Translations under genes and position numbers: made by a program
Notes under the pieces: generated by a model
The model's database searches: none
Seen by the model: only the letters and a program-made list of their open reading frames with translations
What the model was told of the DNA's origin: nothing
Part shown: positions 9,824-19,485 of the stretch, in pieces
Position numbering within the stretch: position 1 is the stretch's first letter
How the letters are laid out: each line of letters opens with the position of its first letter
From: Bacteroidales bacterium
GTDB taxonomy: Bacteria > Bacteroidota > Bacteroidia > Bacteroidales > F082
Direction of reading: 5' to 3'
Length of the DNA: 64,000 nucleotides
NCBI GenBank assembly: GCA_028277395.1
Contig: JANQGJ010000021.1
Span: 62,001-126,000, forward strand

Positions 9824-11067
9824 CACTTTATATTATATTCCTTTATTTTTCTATATAGTGTTCTTTCTGAGATTCCAAGTTCAGCAGCAGCATTCTTACG
9901 TTTGCCACGGTGTTTCTCAAGGGCCATTTTTATCATTTCCCTTTCTTTATCCTGTAATGATAATGATTCTTCAATTACTTCAGAATGATCAAACTCTTCA
10001 ACTCCCGGCAGATCAGGTAATACTGTTTCATTTTCAGGTGTAGAGATCTTAACCGGGTGACCGGACTGTGGTTCCGGTACAATTAAATCAGTACCAAAAT
10101 CCTTAACAAGTAATGCTTTGGTTTGTTCAATATCATCAGGATCGTCACTTTTTTCAAGTATATCCAGAACTATTTTCTTGAGCTCCGTCATATCCTTTTT
10201 CATATCAAACAGGACCTTGTATAACAGTTCCCTTTCCGATATGCTCTCCTGTTGTTTTTTATACAGAACCGGCAAATCTGAGACATTATCAACCGGTAAA
10301 TACTTTCTTAAGGTATTAGCATCAATTAGCTTATCCTTTTCTATTATTGAAATCTGTTCCGTAACATTCTTTAGTTGTCTTATGTTTCCCGGCCAGTAAA
10401 AGTTTTTAAGTACACTAATTGCATCATCGGTTAATCTGATAGGCGGCATTCTGTATTTTTCAGCAAAATCTGTTGTAAACTTCCTGAATATTAAATGTAT
10501 GTCGTCTTTTCTGTCTCTTAATGGAGGTATCAGTACAGGTATTGTATTCAACCTGTAATATAAATCCTGACGAAATTTCCCTTCTTCTATTGATTTAGGC
10601 AGATTTACATTACTGGCAGCAACTACTCTTACATTCGTTTTTATAACTTTTGATGATCCTACTTTCAGAAATTCACCGGTTTCAAGAACACGTAACAATC
10701 TAACCTGTGTTGATAATGGTAACTCTGCAACTTCATCCAGGAATATTGTTCCTCCGTCAGCAACTTCAAAATATCCTTTTCTGGCCTCGTGAGCTCCGGT
10801 AAATGATCCTTTTTCATGTCCAAATAATTCCGAATCAATAGTACCTTCAGGTATAGCTCCACAGTTAACAGCTATATAATGACCATGCTTACGTGATCCT
10901 GATTGATGGATTATTTTGGGAAACACTTCTTTACCTGTACCACTTTCTCCTGTTATCAATACTGTAAGGTCAGTAGGTGCAACCTGTATTGCTACATCAA
11001 TTGCACGGTTGAGTAAAGGTGAATTTCCGATTATACCGAATCTCTGTTTAATCGATTGTAATTCCAT
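9823..11067 (-). CDS. Sigma-54-dependent transcriptional activator
   Basis: This 414-residue enhancer-binding protein starts almost directly with the AAA+ domain and has no receiver or sensor domain in front. Walker A is GESGTGKE, the sigma-54 contact loop is GSFTGA (usually GAFTGA) and Walker B is GGTIFLDE. The C-terminal 40 residues form a Fis-type helix-turn-helix (KNAAAELGISERTLYRKIKE). It is first in the unit with lptE, the TPR gene and secG. With no receiver domain, its activity must be set by level or by another protein. Its targets are unknown; a sigma-54-like promoter lies before groES. Confidence 0.9.
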   Translation of the reverse strand: MELQSIKQRFGIIGNSPLLNRAIDVAIQVAPTDLTVLITGESGTGKEVFPKIIHQSGSRKHGHYIAVNCGAIPEGTIDSELFGHEKGSFTGAHEARKGYFEVADGGTIFLDEVAELPLSTQVRLLRVLETGEFLKVGSSKVIKTNVRVVAASNVNLPKSIEEGKFRQDLYYRLNTIPVLIPPLRDRKDDIHLIFRKFTTDFAEKYRMPPIRLTDDAISVLKNFYWPGNIRQLKNVTEQISIIEKDKLIDANTLRKYLPVDNVSDLPVLYKKQQESISERELLYKVLFDMKKDMTELKKIVLDILEKSDDPDDIEQTKALLVKDFGTDLIVPEPQSGHPVKISTPENETVLPDLPGVEEFDHSEVIEESLSLQDKEREMIKMALEKHRGKRKNAAAELGISERTLYRKIKEYNIK

Positions 11068-11123
11068 CAGTTGAAAAGAAAATTTATTATAAAATTAATC
11101 AATTTCTCTGTATATCAATACTT

Positions 11124-13577
11124 CTAACGTAATTGTGCTTTAAATTGTTGCTCAAAACTCCGCAGAATCCTTTTCATAGTTTTATCTATTACTTTGTCTG
11201 TTAATGTTTTAGTTTCATCCAGAAGCATAAAGGATAATGCATATGATTTTTTGTTATCCGGAATATTACTCCCTTCATAAATGTCAAAAAGATCAACATT
11301 CTTTAATAACTTGCGCTCGGTTTTAAATGCAACTTCTTTTAATTCATTAAACCTTACACTCCTGTCCAAAACAAGTGATAAATCTCTTTTTACTGATGGG
11401 AATTTAGATACCTGTTTATACTTCATGTCAGTAAAATTTGAACTATTAACCAATTCTGTCCAGTTTATATCTGCACAATATACCTCCTGATTAATATCAA
11501 ACCTTTTAAGTAACTTCTCACTTATCAATGAAACTTCGGCAATTAATCTTTTATCTCTGTTATACTGTAACGAATATTCAAGTGACTCAGAATCAGATTC
11601 TGTCATAGATAAACCATTGGCTAAACCAACTTTGTCAAGCAAACTGTTAACAATCCCGGTTATTGTGAAAATATTTATTTGTTTTTGGTTTTTATTCCAC
11701 GAACCTGTATCAACTTTCCCAGTTAAAAACAACATTAAATGCTTTTCTTCATTATAGTTCTTAATACTTCCCTTATCGTCTGTTTTGTTATATTTATAAA
11801 TACTCCCAAACTCAAATAGACTGAGGTTTGATATTTTTCTGTTAATATTATATGCTATTGTTTCAAGCCCTCCGAAAATCAATGATTGCCTAAGTATATT
11901 AAGGTCTTTGCTGAGTGGGTTAAGCAAATTCACATTATTGCTTTCTTCAAAATCATCATTATCAACAATATACTCCGCTTTCGTAAGCGAGTTATTCATA
12001 ATTTCTGTCATGCCCTGTCCTACCAGATAATCTGCTATTGAATTTTGAAGTTTTTCAATATCGGGATTTGGTCTGGAGCTAACTGATGAATTAAGTTTAT
12101 CTGGTATTGAAATGCTGTTGTATCCATATATTCTAAGGATCTCTTCAACAATATCAACCTCTCTTGTAACATCAACTTTAAATGTTGGTACCAGTACTTT
12201 TAACGATTCTGTATTTTCTTCAACTATTTTTATTTCCAGATCAACAAGTATCTTCCTGATAATGTCCCTGCTTATTTTTTCACCAACTAACCTGTCAACA
12301 GTGCTGAAGTTAATATCTACTCCCCAAGGTGTGATCTTATCAGGATAAATATCAGTAATTTGAGATGATATGATGCCAGCTGCCAACTCTTTCATCAACA
12401 TTGCTGCCCGTTTTAAGGCATACTCTGTGATATTTGGATCAGTACCACGTTCGAACCTAAACGAAGCATCAGTCTGTAATCCGTGACGTTTTGACGTTTT
12501 TCGAACATGCTTTGAATCAAAACAGGCACTTTCAAGAAAAATATTGGTTGTTTCGTCGGTAACACCAGAATGAACACCTCCAAATACTCCGGCAATACAC
12601 ATCCCTTCCTTTACATCACAAATCATCAGATCCTGTGGATGAAGTTTGCGTTCAATATCGTCAAGGGTAACAAAAGAAGTATTTTTTTCAGTTTTTCGAA
12701 CAACTACTTTTCCTCCTGCAATTTTATCAGCATCAAACGCATGTAGTGGCTGTCCTGTTTCGTGCAGGACATAATTTGTAATATCAACTACATTATTAAT
12801 CGGTCTGATTCCAATTGCATTCAGTTTTATTTTAAGCCAGTCAGGAGATTCCCCAATCTTTATATTGGTTAATGTTACTCCGGTATATCTTGGGCATGCA
12901 AGTGTATCCTCAACAACAATTTCTATATTCAGATCATTGTTATCAACAGTAAATCCGTCAACATCAGGTACAACTAAGGTATATTTATCTGTATTGAAAT
13001 AATGATTTAAACCAGCTGCCAAATCTCTTGCTACACCAATATGCGATATGGCATCACTTCTGTTTGGAGTTAAGCCTATTTCAAAAATTATATCACTTTC
13101 AACACGAAAATACTCCGATGCTTTCATGCCTTTTTCAACATCAGGTGGTAAAACTATTATACCATCATGCGAGTTACCAAGGCCAAGCTCATCTTCTGCA
13201 CAGATCATACCTTCAGATACTTCCCCTCTTATTTTAGTCTTTTTTATAACAAAAGGATCATCGCCTGAATACAAAGTTGTTCCCGGAGTTGCAACCACTA
13301 CTTTCTGACCTGCAGCAACATTTGGTGCACCACATACTATCGGCAGAAGATTTTTATCTCCAATATCAACAGTAGTTACTTTTAATTTATCAGCATTTGT
13401 ATGTTGATCACATGTAACAACTTCCCCAATTATAACTCCTTCAAGCCCTCCTTTTACTGACTGAAACTCATCCATACCTTCTATTTCAAGACCAATGTCA
13501 GTTAGTATTGTTGACAGTTTTTCCGGTTCAATATCAATATTGATATATTGTTTAAGCCAATTATACGAAATCTTCAT
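11124..13577 (-). CDS. pheT: Phenylalanine-tRNA ligase beta subunit
   Basis: PheT pairs with PheS to charge tRNA-Phe. The protein has about 817 residues, the full bacterial length. It shows an N-terminal tRNA-binding OB domain (EVVTCDQHTNADKLKVTTVD), the B3/B4 editing region, the B5 domain and a C-terminal anticodon-binding FDX-ACB domain (FPSVKRDLSLVLD). The start is ATG 13577 (MKISYNWLKQYI). A TTG nine bases earlier is less likely because it crowds the promoter box at 13603-13610. pheS is not in the window. Confidence 0.96.
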   Translation of the reverse strand: MKISYNWLKQYINIDIEPEKLSTILTDIGLEIEGMDEFQSVKGGLEGVIIGEVVTCDQHTNADKLKVTTVDIGDKNLLPIVCGAPNVAAGQKVVVATPGTTLYSGDDPFVIKKTKIRGEVSEGMICAEDELGLGNSHDGIIVLPPDVEKGMKASEYFRVESDIIFEIGLTPNRSDAISHIGVARDLAAGLNHYFNTDKYTLVVPDVDGFTVDNNDLNIEIVVEDTLACPRYTGVTLTNIKIGESPDWLKIKLNAIGIRPINNVVDITNYVLHETGQPLHAFDADKIAGGKVVVRKTEKNTSFVTLDDIERKLHPQDLMICDVKEGMCIAGVFGGVHSGVTDETTNIFLESACFDSKHVRKTSKRHGLQTDASFRFERGTDPNITEYALKRAAMLMKELAAGIISSQITDIYPDKITPWGVDINFSTVDRLVGEKISRDIIRKILVDLEIKIVEENTESLKVLVPTFKVDVTREVDIVEEILRIYGYNSISIPDKLNSSVSSRPNPDIEKLQNSIADYLVGQGMTEIMNNSLTKAEYIVDNDDFEESNNVNLLNPLSKDLNILRQSLIFGGLETIAYNINRKISNLSLFEFGSIYKYNKTDDKGSIKNYNEEKHLMLFLTGKVDTGSWNKNQKQINIFTITGIVNSLLDKVGLANGLSMTESDSESLEYSLQYNRDKRLIAEVSLISEKLLKRFDINQEVYCADINWTELVNSSNFTDMKYKQVSKFPSVKRDLSLVLDRSVRFNELKEVAFKTERKLLKNVDLFDIYEGSNIPDNKKSYALSFMLLDETKTLTDKVIDKTMKRILRSFEQQFKAQLR

Positions 13578-13602
13578 TCTAAGCAAATTTTCTAATAACC
13601 TG

Positions 13603-13610
13603 CAAAAGTA
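13603..13610 (-). promoter_or_regulatory. -7 promoter element (TAnnTTTG) of pheT
   Basis: On the minus strand TACTTTTG followed by C is a perfect TAnnTTTGy, 25 bases before the pheT ATG. A second match, TACCTTTG, lies at 13622-13629. The gene can therefore be transcribed independently of recG upstream. Confidence 0.5.
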
Positions 13611-13662
13611 ATGATAATTGCCAAAGGTACTTCGTTATTGTACAGTTAAATGGCTTTGAAAT

Positions 13663-15768
13663 TCATGATATTCTTCCCCAGTTTTGTTTACCCTTACGAA
13701 TTTGATCCAGCTGTTTGTACAGTAAACTATTCACCGGTGATGAAAGTGTAGAATCTTTGGAGAGTATTTCTTCGGCAACATCTCTTGTTCTTGTAATCAG
13801 GTTTGAATCGTGGACCAAACTTGCAATCTTCAGATCAAGTACTCCTGACTGTTGTGTTCCCTGGAGATCTCCCGGTCCTCTCAATTTCAGATCCGCTTCA
13901 GCAATCTTAAAACCATCTGTAGTTTCAACCATTATTTCCAGACGTTTCCGTCCTTCGTTTGAAAGTTTATAGCCTGACACAAGTATACAATAAGATTGAT
14001 CCGCACCACGGCCAACCCTTCCACGTAACTGATGTAGCTGCGATAATCCGAATCTTTCTGCATTTTCGATTATCATTACAGATGCATTAGGAACATCCAC
14101 TCCTACCTCAATAACAGTGGTCGAAACCATGATATCTGTTTTTCCTTCAACAAATCTTTGCATTTCAAACTCCTTATCTTCAGATTTCATCCTTCCATGT
14201 ACAACACTTACCTGGTATTCAGGCATTGGAAAATCCTGAAGCATATTTGCATAACCATCCATAAGGTTCTTTAAGTCAACTTTCTCTGATTCACGTATTA
14301 AAGGATAAACCACATAAATCTGTCGCCCTTGTTTTATTTGCTCTTTCATGAATCCAAGAATACGTAATCTCTTGTTTTCGAATAAATGTGAAGTCGCTAC
14401 GTGTTTTCTACCCGGTGGTAACTCATCAATTATTGATATATCAAGGTTTCCATATACAGTCATTGCCAAAGTTCGTGGTATTGGTGTTGCTGTCATTACC
14501 AATACATGAGGAGGTATTTTGTTTTTTCGCCATAGTCTGGCTCTTTGAGCTACTCCAAAACGATGTTGTTCGTCAATAACAACGAATCCCAGGTTACTGA
14601 ATTTGACACTATCTTCAATAACTGCGTGTGTACCTATCAGAATATTCAGACTACCATCCAATAATTCATCATGTATGATTTTTCTATCCTTTTTCTTCGT
14701 AGAACCTGTTAACAGTTTTACCCTTACATCCATATCCAGGAGCATTCTTCTGATACTGTTAAAATGTTGAGTAGCCAATATTTCGGTTGGAGCCATTATA
14801 CACGACTGAAAATTATTGTCCATAGCGATAAGCATACACATTAATGCGACCATTGTTTTGCCACTTCCAACATCTCCCTGCAAGAGCCTGTTCATTTGAT
14901 ATCCACTCCGCATATCATGCCTGATTTCACGAATAACTCTTTTTTGTGCACCGGTTAGTTCAAATGGTAGGTTATCGCTGAAAAAACGATTGAAATTGGT
15001 TCCAACCAACCTGAATACCTGTCCGTTTATTTTCCTGTTTAGCGAATTCTTTTGTTGCAACAATTGTAACTGAACCAACAATAATTCTTCAAATTTCAGT
15101 CTTATTTTTGCATTGTCAATTATGCTTGCATTTTCAGGGAAGTGGATATTTATCAAAGCTTCTTTTCTGCTTATCAGGTTCCATCTTTCAACTATATAGT
15201 CAGGCAATGTTTCCGGTAACTTATCTTTACACTGGCTAAGAAGTTCTTTCAATAATTTACTTATTCCTCTTGTACCAAGTCCAGTGTTCCTTAGTTTTTC
15301 TGTTGAACTGTAAATACCCTCCAGACGCTGATTACCTATGTTTACTCTTTCCTCGTCATAATCCTCTACTTCCGGGTGAACAAAATTAAACTGGTTTTGA
15401 AACACTGAAGGTTTACCAAAAATGAGATACTTCCGACCGGGAACGAACCGGTTAATAACCCATTGTAATCCTTTGAACCATACCAAACCAATACTTCCAG
15501 TGCTATCGGTAAGAGTAGCTGTTATATAGCGGGTTCGTTTATCCCCTACCTTGCGAAGGTTTGAAATATTACCAACCAGTTGAAAATAACTATTACCCGA
15601 ACTGATATCACTAACATTGTATATTTTACTTTTATCCACATAACGAAATGGGAAATAGTTTAACAGATCGTTGAAATCAACAATGCCAAGTTCTTTTTTA
15701 AGGATTTCAGCTTTTTTAGGTCCAACTCCTTTTAAGTAGGTAATATTTGTTTCCAGTAAACTATGCAT
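13663..15768 (-). CDS. recG: ATP-dependent DNA helicase RecG
   Basis: RecG remodels stalled replication forks and branched recombination intermediates. The protein has 701 residues, full length. An N-terminal wedge/OB domain (about residues 50-160) precedes the two helicase lobes. Visible motifs are Walker A GDVGSGKT, the DEQH box in VIDEQHRFG, TATPIPRTLAMT, EVGVDVPNA and the RecG C-terminal block QLHQLRGRVGRG. The start ATG 15768 gives MHSLLETNITYLKGVGPKKAEIL, a helix-hairpin-helix-like opening usual for RecG. It lies 85 bases upstream of pheT. Confidence 0.96.
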   Translation of the reverse strand: MHSLLETNITYLKGVGPKKAEILKKELGIVDFNDLLNYFPFRYVDKSKIYNVSDISSGNSYFQLVGNISNLRKVGDKRTRYITATLTDSTGSIGLVWFKGLQWVINRFVPGRKYLIFGKPSVFQNQFNFVHPEVEDYDEERVNIGNQRLEGIYSSTEKLRNTGLGTRGISKLLKELLSQCKDKLPETLPDYIVERWNLISRKEALINIHFPENASIIDNAKIRLKFEELLLVQLQLLQQKNSLNRKINGQVFRLVGTNFNRFFSDNLPFELTGAQKRVIREIRHDMRSGYQMNRLLQGDVGSGKTMVALMCMLIAMDNNFQSCIMAPTEILATQHFNSIRRMLLDMDVRVKLLTGSTKKKDRKIIHDELLDGSLNILIGTHAVIEDSVKFSNLGFVVIDEQHRFGVAQRARLWRKNKIPPHVLVMTATPIPRTLAMTVYGNLDISIIDELPPGRKHVATSHLFENKRLRILGFMKEQIKQGRQIYVVYPLIRESEKVDLKNLMDGYANMLQDFPMPEYQVSVVHGRMKSEDKEFEMQRFVEGKTDIMVSTTVIEVGVDVPNASVMIIENAERFGLSQLHQLRGRVGRGADQSYCILVSGYKLSNEGRKRLEIMVETTDGFKIAEADLKLRGPGDLQGTQQSGVLDLKIASLVHDSNLITRTRDVAEEILSKDSTLSSPVNSLLYKQLDQIRKGKQNWGRIS

Positions 15769-15828
15769 TGATTTTAATTACATTACAAAGTTAACCTGAT
15801 TTATAATTATTATCAAAACTTGTTAAAA

Positions 15829-15860
15829 CAAAAAAACCTCCCATTGCTGAGAGGTTTTTA
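15829..15860 (-). terminator. Intrinsic terminator downstream of gldN
   Basis: AAAAAACCTC pairs with GAGGTTTTT around a short loop (CCATTGCTGA). The hairpin lies 18 bases beyond the gldN stop and precedes the T-run needed for minus-strand termination. It separates the secretion operon from recG. Confidence 0.75.
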
Positions 15861-15877
15861 TTTAATTCTATTAAGGA

Positions 15878-16726
15878 TTAATATTGCCAGAGATCTTCTT
15901 CAAATCTAAACATTTCATTCTTGATCCTTTCAGATTCCAACAATGCATCTACACCTGTTGCATATGCATTTATCCTTCTGTCGTAAACATTTTGTTCTTT
16001 ATAAATATAGCTGTCGAACAGTCTTTTCCAGAATAACTCATCATAAGTAAGTCTCATTGCTGCATTAAACTCATTGAAAACAAGAGCCTGTGCAAATACA
16101 TCCCGTGCTTCGTTATACGAAACCCAGAACAATGGAGATGGTTGCTCCTGACCATCACGTTCTACTATAAGTACCGGACACATTGCAATAATCCTCACCA
16201 TCATCTGACTACGTTGTTTATCGAAGTACCAATCTTCTTTAATACGCAATCTCATAACCTTACTTGGATCAAATTCAGTGATAATCAAAGTATCATATTC
16301 TTCGTAAGGAGGGTAAGGGCGACGACTTACTTCATGAAGTGTATCTGTTTGCCTTCCAATAATTTCGTTATAGGTAATCGGAACAAGCAGTTCATCAGTA
16401 TTACTAATATCGTAGGCTGTCATTTGCCCGCCTTCCTTTAAAGCATCAAGAACAACATTTATAAAAGATTTCCAGTTCTGTTGGGAATCCAACGGATAAT
16501 AGAACTTTTGATTGAACTTTTGCTTGAAATCTATCTCACGCCATATCCTTTTCTGCCACATTACATCGGCCTTACGTATAGGAGGATATGGAATAGGCTT
16601 TTTATTTACACTCCAGCTCTCTTCAGGAAACAATCCGTCAACTGGTGCTTCGTTTATAATTTGAGATACTGCACTTAATGACAGCAGCATTGAAAATGTA
16701 ATTAAGCCAACAAATAATTTTTTCAT
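15878..16726 (-). CDS. gldN: Type IX secretion/gliding protein GldN (PorN)
   Basis: GldN is a periplasmic protein that forms an outer-membrane-associated ring with the GldK lipoprotein in the type IX secretion system. The 282-residue protein begins with a cleavable signal peptide (MKKLFVGLITFSMLLSLSAV). Family-typical segments include VDGLFPEESW, IREDWYFDKQRSQM-like residues around 165-180 and LFWVSYNEARD. It is the last gene of porP-gldK-gldL-gldM-gldN, the same order as porP-porK-porL-porM-porN in Porphyromonas. A terminator follows. Confidence 0.93.
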   Translation of the reverse strand: MKKLFVGLITFSMLLSLSAVSQIINEAPVDGLFPEESWSVNKKPIPYPPIRKADVMWQKRIWREIDFKQKFNQKFYYPLDSQQNWKSFINVVLDALKEGGQMTAYDISNTDELLVPITYNEIIGRQTDTLHEVSRRPYPPYEEYDTLIITEFDPSKVMRLRIKEDWYFDKQRSQMMVRIIAMCPVLIVERDGQEQPSPLFWVSYNEARDVFAQALVFNEFNAAMRLTYDELFWKRLFDSYIYKEQNVYDRRINAYATGVDALLESERIKNEMFRFEEDLWQY

Positions 16727-16744
16727 CCTACAATATTTAAAATG

Positions 16745-18397
16745 TTACTTAAGCTCTAAGTTTATAGGGTTAAGGCTCCTCATTGTTCCATCAGGGCCTT
16801 TAGCCTGAATTTTTTCAAAGAAATACTTCTGTTTTCTTTTTCCGTTACGAATTATATTTTTAACCTCGTCAGTAAACAGGTTACCTTTCACATTTTTTTG
16901 TACCCAGTCACCATTCATCACTGTGGCGAATGTGTATGAAGTAACAACAAAATAAAGGTCAAATTCAAAGTCTTTCATGTTTGGAATAATAGCTGCAGAA
17001 GCAAGGAATACATTCTTGTCGATCAATCCGTCAGTCATACCTGCAATTTCTGCACTTGGACTTGGAACACGTTTAACCCTGAACTCAGATTTTCCAAGAG
17101 AAAGTCTCTCACCATCAATTTCAGCTGTTGCGCTAACAGTGGCAATGCTCTGACCTTTAGGTTTACTATCTATTCTTACGATCCAGTCACTACCATCTTT
17201 TTTTAGTTTACCCATATTAATTGAAGGGCTGATCTGATCTTTTGAAAGGCCTGCAGCAGAGATAGATACAGGGTTGTCAACACCAATATAAAATACATTC
17301 ATTTTTAGTGGTGCAACAGTTAATGACGGAGGGGCAACGTAGTAAGAACTACTATACGGATACTGCACTATTTCGTCAGTTGCAGGATCACGCATTTCAA
17401 TAATACCGGCATACTTTTGAAGTCCTTCTGTGTTGGTATTGAATTCTAACTTTATAGTACCTTCTTCACCAGCTACAGTCTGGGCTCTTCCTGCATTTGC
17501 TTCATTCCATTCGGTAGCGCCAGGTAAATATTTACTATCTAATTGTGTTTTTGAATCATATGCAGCAACTAATACTTCAGCTTCATATTTCTGACCTTTA
17601 AATACATAGGTGCTCTTAGGGATAACTCTTGCAGCAACATTGTCAAATTTAAAGTCTTTTTCACTAACAGATGCGTACAGATAATTCAGTGAATTGAACT
17701 CTGCTGATCTTACTTCGGCAATTATCTTGTTGATAATTGTTATATCAGCAGCAAGTATTGTATGATAAAAGTTGTGTTGTTCCCAATCCTGTGGGGTTCC
17801 ATCCGCATTTGAATACGAAATACCGGGGCCATTTGTTATAAGACCAACTCTGTCAGAGTTTGCCGGCAAGTTCATTACATTAAGAACTGTATCGCGATAC
17901 ACCTGCATTTTTTTTGATAACGTATATGCTTCTCCATTCTTGTTCTCACGCATCATATAGAAGGTAGTTGCATCATATTTATCTTTAGTTGGAACACTTG
18001 CAAGATCGAGTACCTTTTTTCGTACACCATTGATTACTGTGTCAACATAAAATAAATCCATTATTTCCAATGAATCTTTTCGTTCACTTACTTCTACCAG
18101 TTTGTATTTAAGATAATCCAGGTATTTAATAAGTTTATTTGCTTCTGTTTCTACATTTTGTGCACGTTCCCAGTAAGGTCCAACCTTATTTGGATTCATG
18201 GTATATTGCTTTTCAAATTCAGCATATTTCTCATGAATTTTTGCAGTAAGACTCTCGTTTGTACTTTCCATTGATTTATTTACTACCAGGAAAGCGTCCA
18301 GAATCTCTTTAGAAACATTTAGTGCAAGAAGTGCTGTGAGTACAAGGTACATCATAGCAATCATTTTCTGCCGTGGGGTTTCTTTATATCCAGCCAT
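16745..18397 (-). CDS. gldM: Type IX secretion motor protein GldM (PorM)
   Basis: GldM has one N-terminal membrane helix and a long periplasmic rod. With GldL it forms the proton-driven motor of the type IX secretion system. The 550-residue protein begins MAGYKETPRQKMIAMMYLVL, and its membrane helix lies at about residues 12-35. The remaining 510 residues are the periplasmic domains, including ISAAGLSKDQISPSI and a C-terminal domain that reaches the GldK/GldN ring. It lies 42 bases after gldL and 18 bases before gldN. Confidence 0.95.
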   Translation of the reverse strand: MAGYKETPRQKMIAMMYLVLTALLALNVSKEILDAFLVVNKSMESTNESLTAKIHEKYAEFEKQYTMNPNKVGPYWERAQNVETEANKLIKYLDYLKYKLVEVSERKDSLEIMDLFYVDTVINGVRKKVLDLASVPTKDKYDATTFYMMRENKNGEAYTLSKKMQVYRDTVLNVMNLPANSDRVGLITNGPGISYSNADGTPQDWEQHNFYHTILAADITIINKIIAEVRSAEFNSLNYLYASVSEKDFKFDNVAARVIPKSTYVFKGQKYEAEVLVAAYDSKTQLDSKYLPGATEWNEANAGRAQTVAGEEGTIKLEFNTNTEGLQKYAGIIEMRDPATDEIVQYPYSSSYYVAPPSLTVAPLKMNVFYIGVDNPVSISAAGLSKDQISPSINMGKLKKDGSDWIVRIDSKPKGQSIATVSATAEIDGERLSLGKSEFRVKRVPSPSAEIAGMTDGLIDKNVFLASAAIIPNMKDFEFDLYFVVTSYTFATVMNGDWVQKNVKGNLFTDEVKNIIRNGKRKQKYFFEKIQAKGPDGTMRSLNPINLELK

Positions 18398-18439
18398 TTT
18401 TTATTGTATTAATTTATGGAATAGTTAATTACTCACATG

Positions 18440-19441
18440 CTAAATATTAGCATTCATGGCTGAAAGCATATTACCATAAACTTTATTAAGTGAACTCATT
18501 CTTTGAGTTAGAGATTCCATCTGACCTGAGAATTCAGCTGTTGATGCTGTTGAAGACTCAAGTTTTGCAAGGAATTCGTTCATTGTCACCTGAAGTTGTT
18601 CAGAAGACTCAACGGCTTTATTTGTTCCTTGTAGCTGGATTTCATATATTGCATTAAGTGCCGACAGGTTCTCACCAATTTTGCGAAGTTGCTCATTGTA
18701 AGCATCTCCTTCAACAGCAGTAAAGTCAAGTGCAGAAACTGATTTAGAAAGAATCTCTGCTGATTTTTCATAACTCTCGGCAAGACTCTGAGCTGATTCT
18801 GTTGCTGCTTTAACTGAACCTGTGAATACTTCGGTTGTATCAATATCTGATTTCATTGCGTCAGCAACCTGATCATATGCTGTAGCAAGATTACCTGCTC
18901 CTTCATTAACTTTTTGCATATTTTCTGAATACTGATTTGTTGCCTCAACTTCTTTTCCGAATGCATAGCTTAATTCCTGAGCAGAGCCGGAAGCAGTTTT
19001 AAGGTTCTTATAGAATTCTTCTGAAACAACAGCCGCATCGGTAACACTATTCAATTTTAGTGCATTATCAGAAAGTTTCTCCATACCACTACCAAGACGA
19101 TCAATGGTAGCTTCATCAATTTTTGCTTTCTCAAGCATTTCATCAAGTCTTTCTGTCGGTGATTTTCTTTTTTTCAGTTCTTTATTTTTTACACCACCAT
19201 ACATACCTGCAAGCTCAGGGTGAACAAGGCTCCAGTCTGGTTCAACATGAGGTGGTTCAAATGCTGAGAAGAAGAAAATAATAGCTTCTGTTCCAAGACC
19301 AACAATAAGCATTATATCTGCATATGGATAGTGATTAATTTTAAAAAGTGCACCAACAAGAACAACTGCTGCACCAAGGCCGTAAACTTTGGCCATGAAA
19401 TTACGATAAAAACGTGTTTTTGTAAAACTGAATAAGCCCAT
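18440..19441 (-). CDS. gldL: Type IX secretion motor protein GldL (PorL)
   Basis: GldL is the inner-membrane stator subunit of the type IX secretion motor. The 333-residue protein has two membrane helices within the first 65 residues. The second carries Glu52 in the segment IVGLGTEAIIFF, the acidic residue known in the family to carry the proton path, and His37 lies in the loop KINHYP. The rest is a cytoplasmic, mostly helical domain with heptad-like repeats, longer than the membrane part. Confidence 0.95.
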   Translation of the reverse strand: MGLFSFTKTRFYRNFMAKVYGLGAAVVLVGALFKINHYPYADIMLIVGLGTEAIIFFFSAFEPPHVEPDWSLVHPELAGMYGGVKNKELKKRKSPTERLDEMLEKAKIDEATIDRLGSGMEKLSDNALKLNSVTDAAVVSEEFYKNLKTASGSAQELSYAFGKEVEATNQYSENMQKVNEGAGNLATAYDQVADAMKSDIDTTEVFTGSVKAATESAQSLAESYEKSAEILSKSVSALDFTAVEGDAYNEQLRKIGENLSALNAIYEIQLQGTNKAVESSEQLQVTMNEFLAKLESSTASTAEFSGQMESLTQRMSSLNKVYGNMLSAMNANI

Positions 19442-19485
19442 GATTATTTTTTATTTGATATGTTAATTTGGTTCTAATGTTATAA

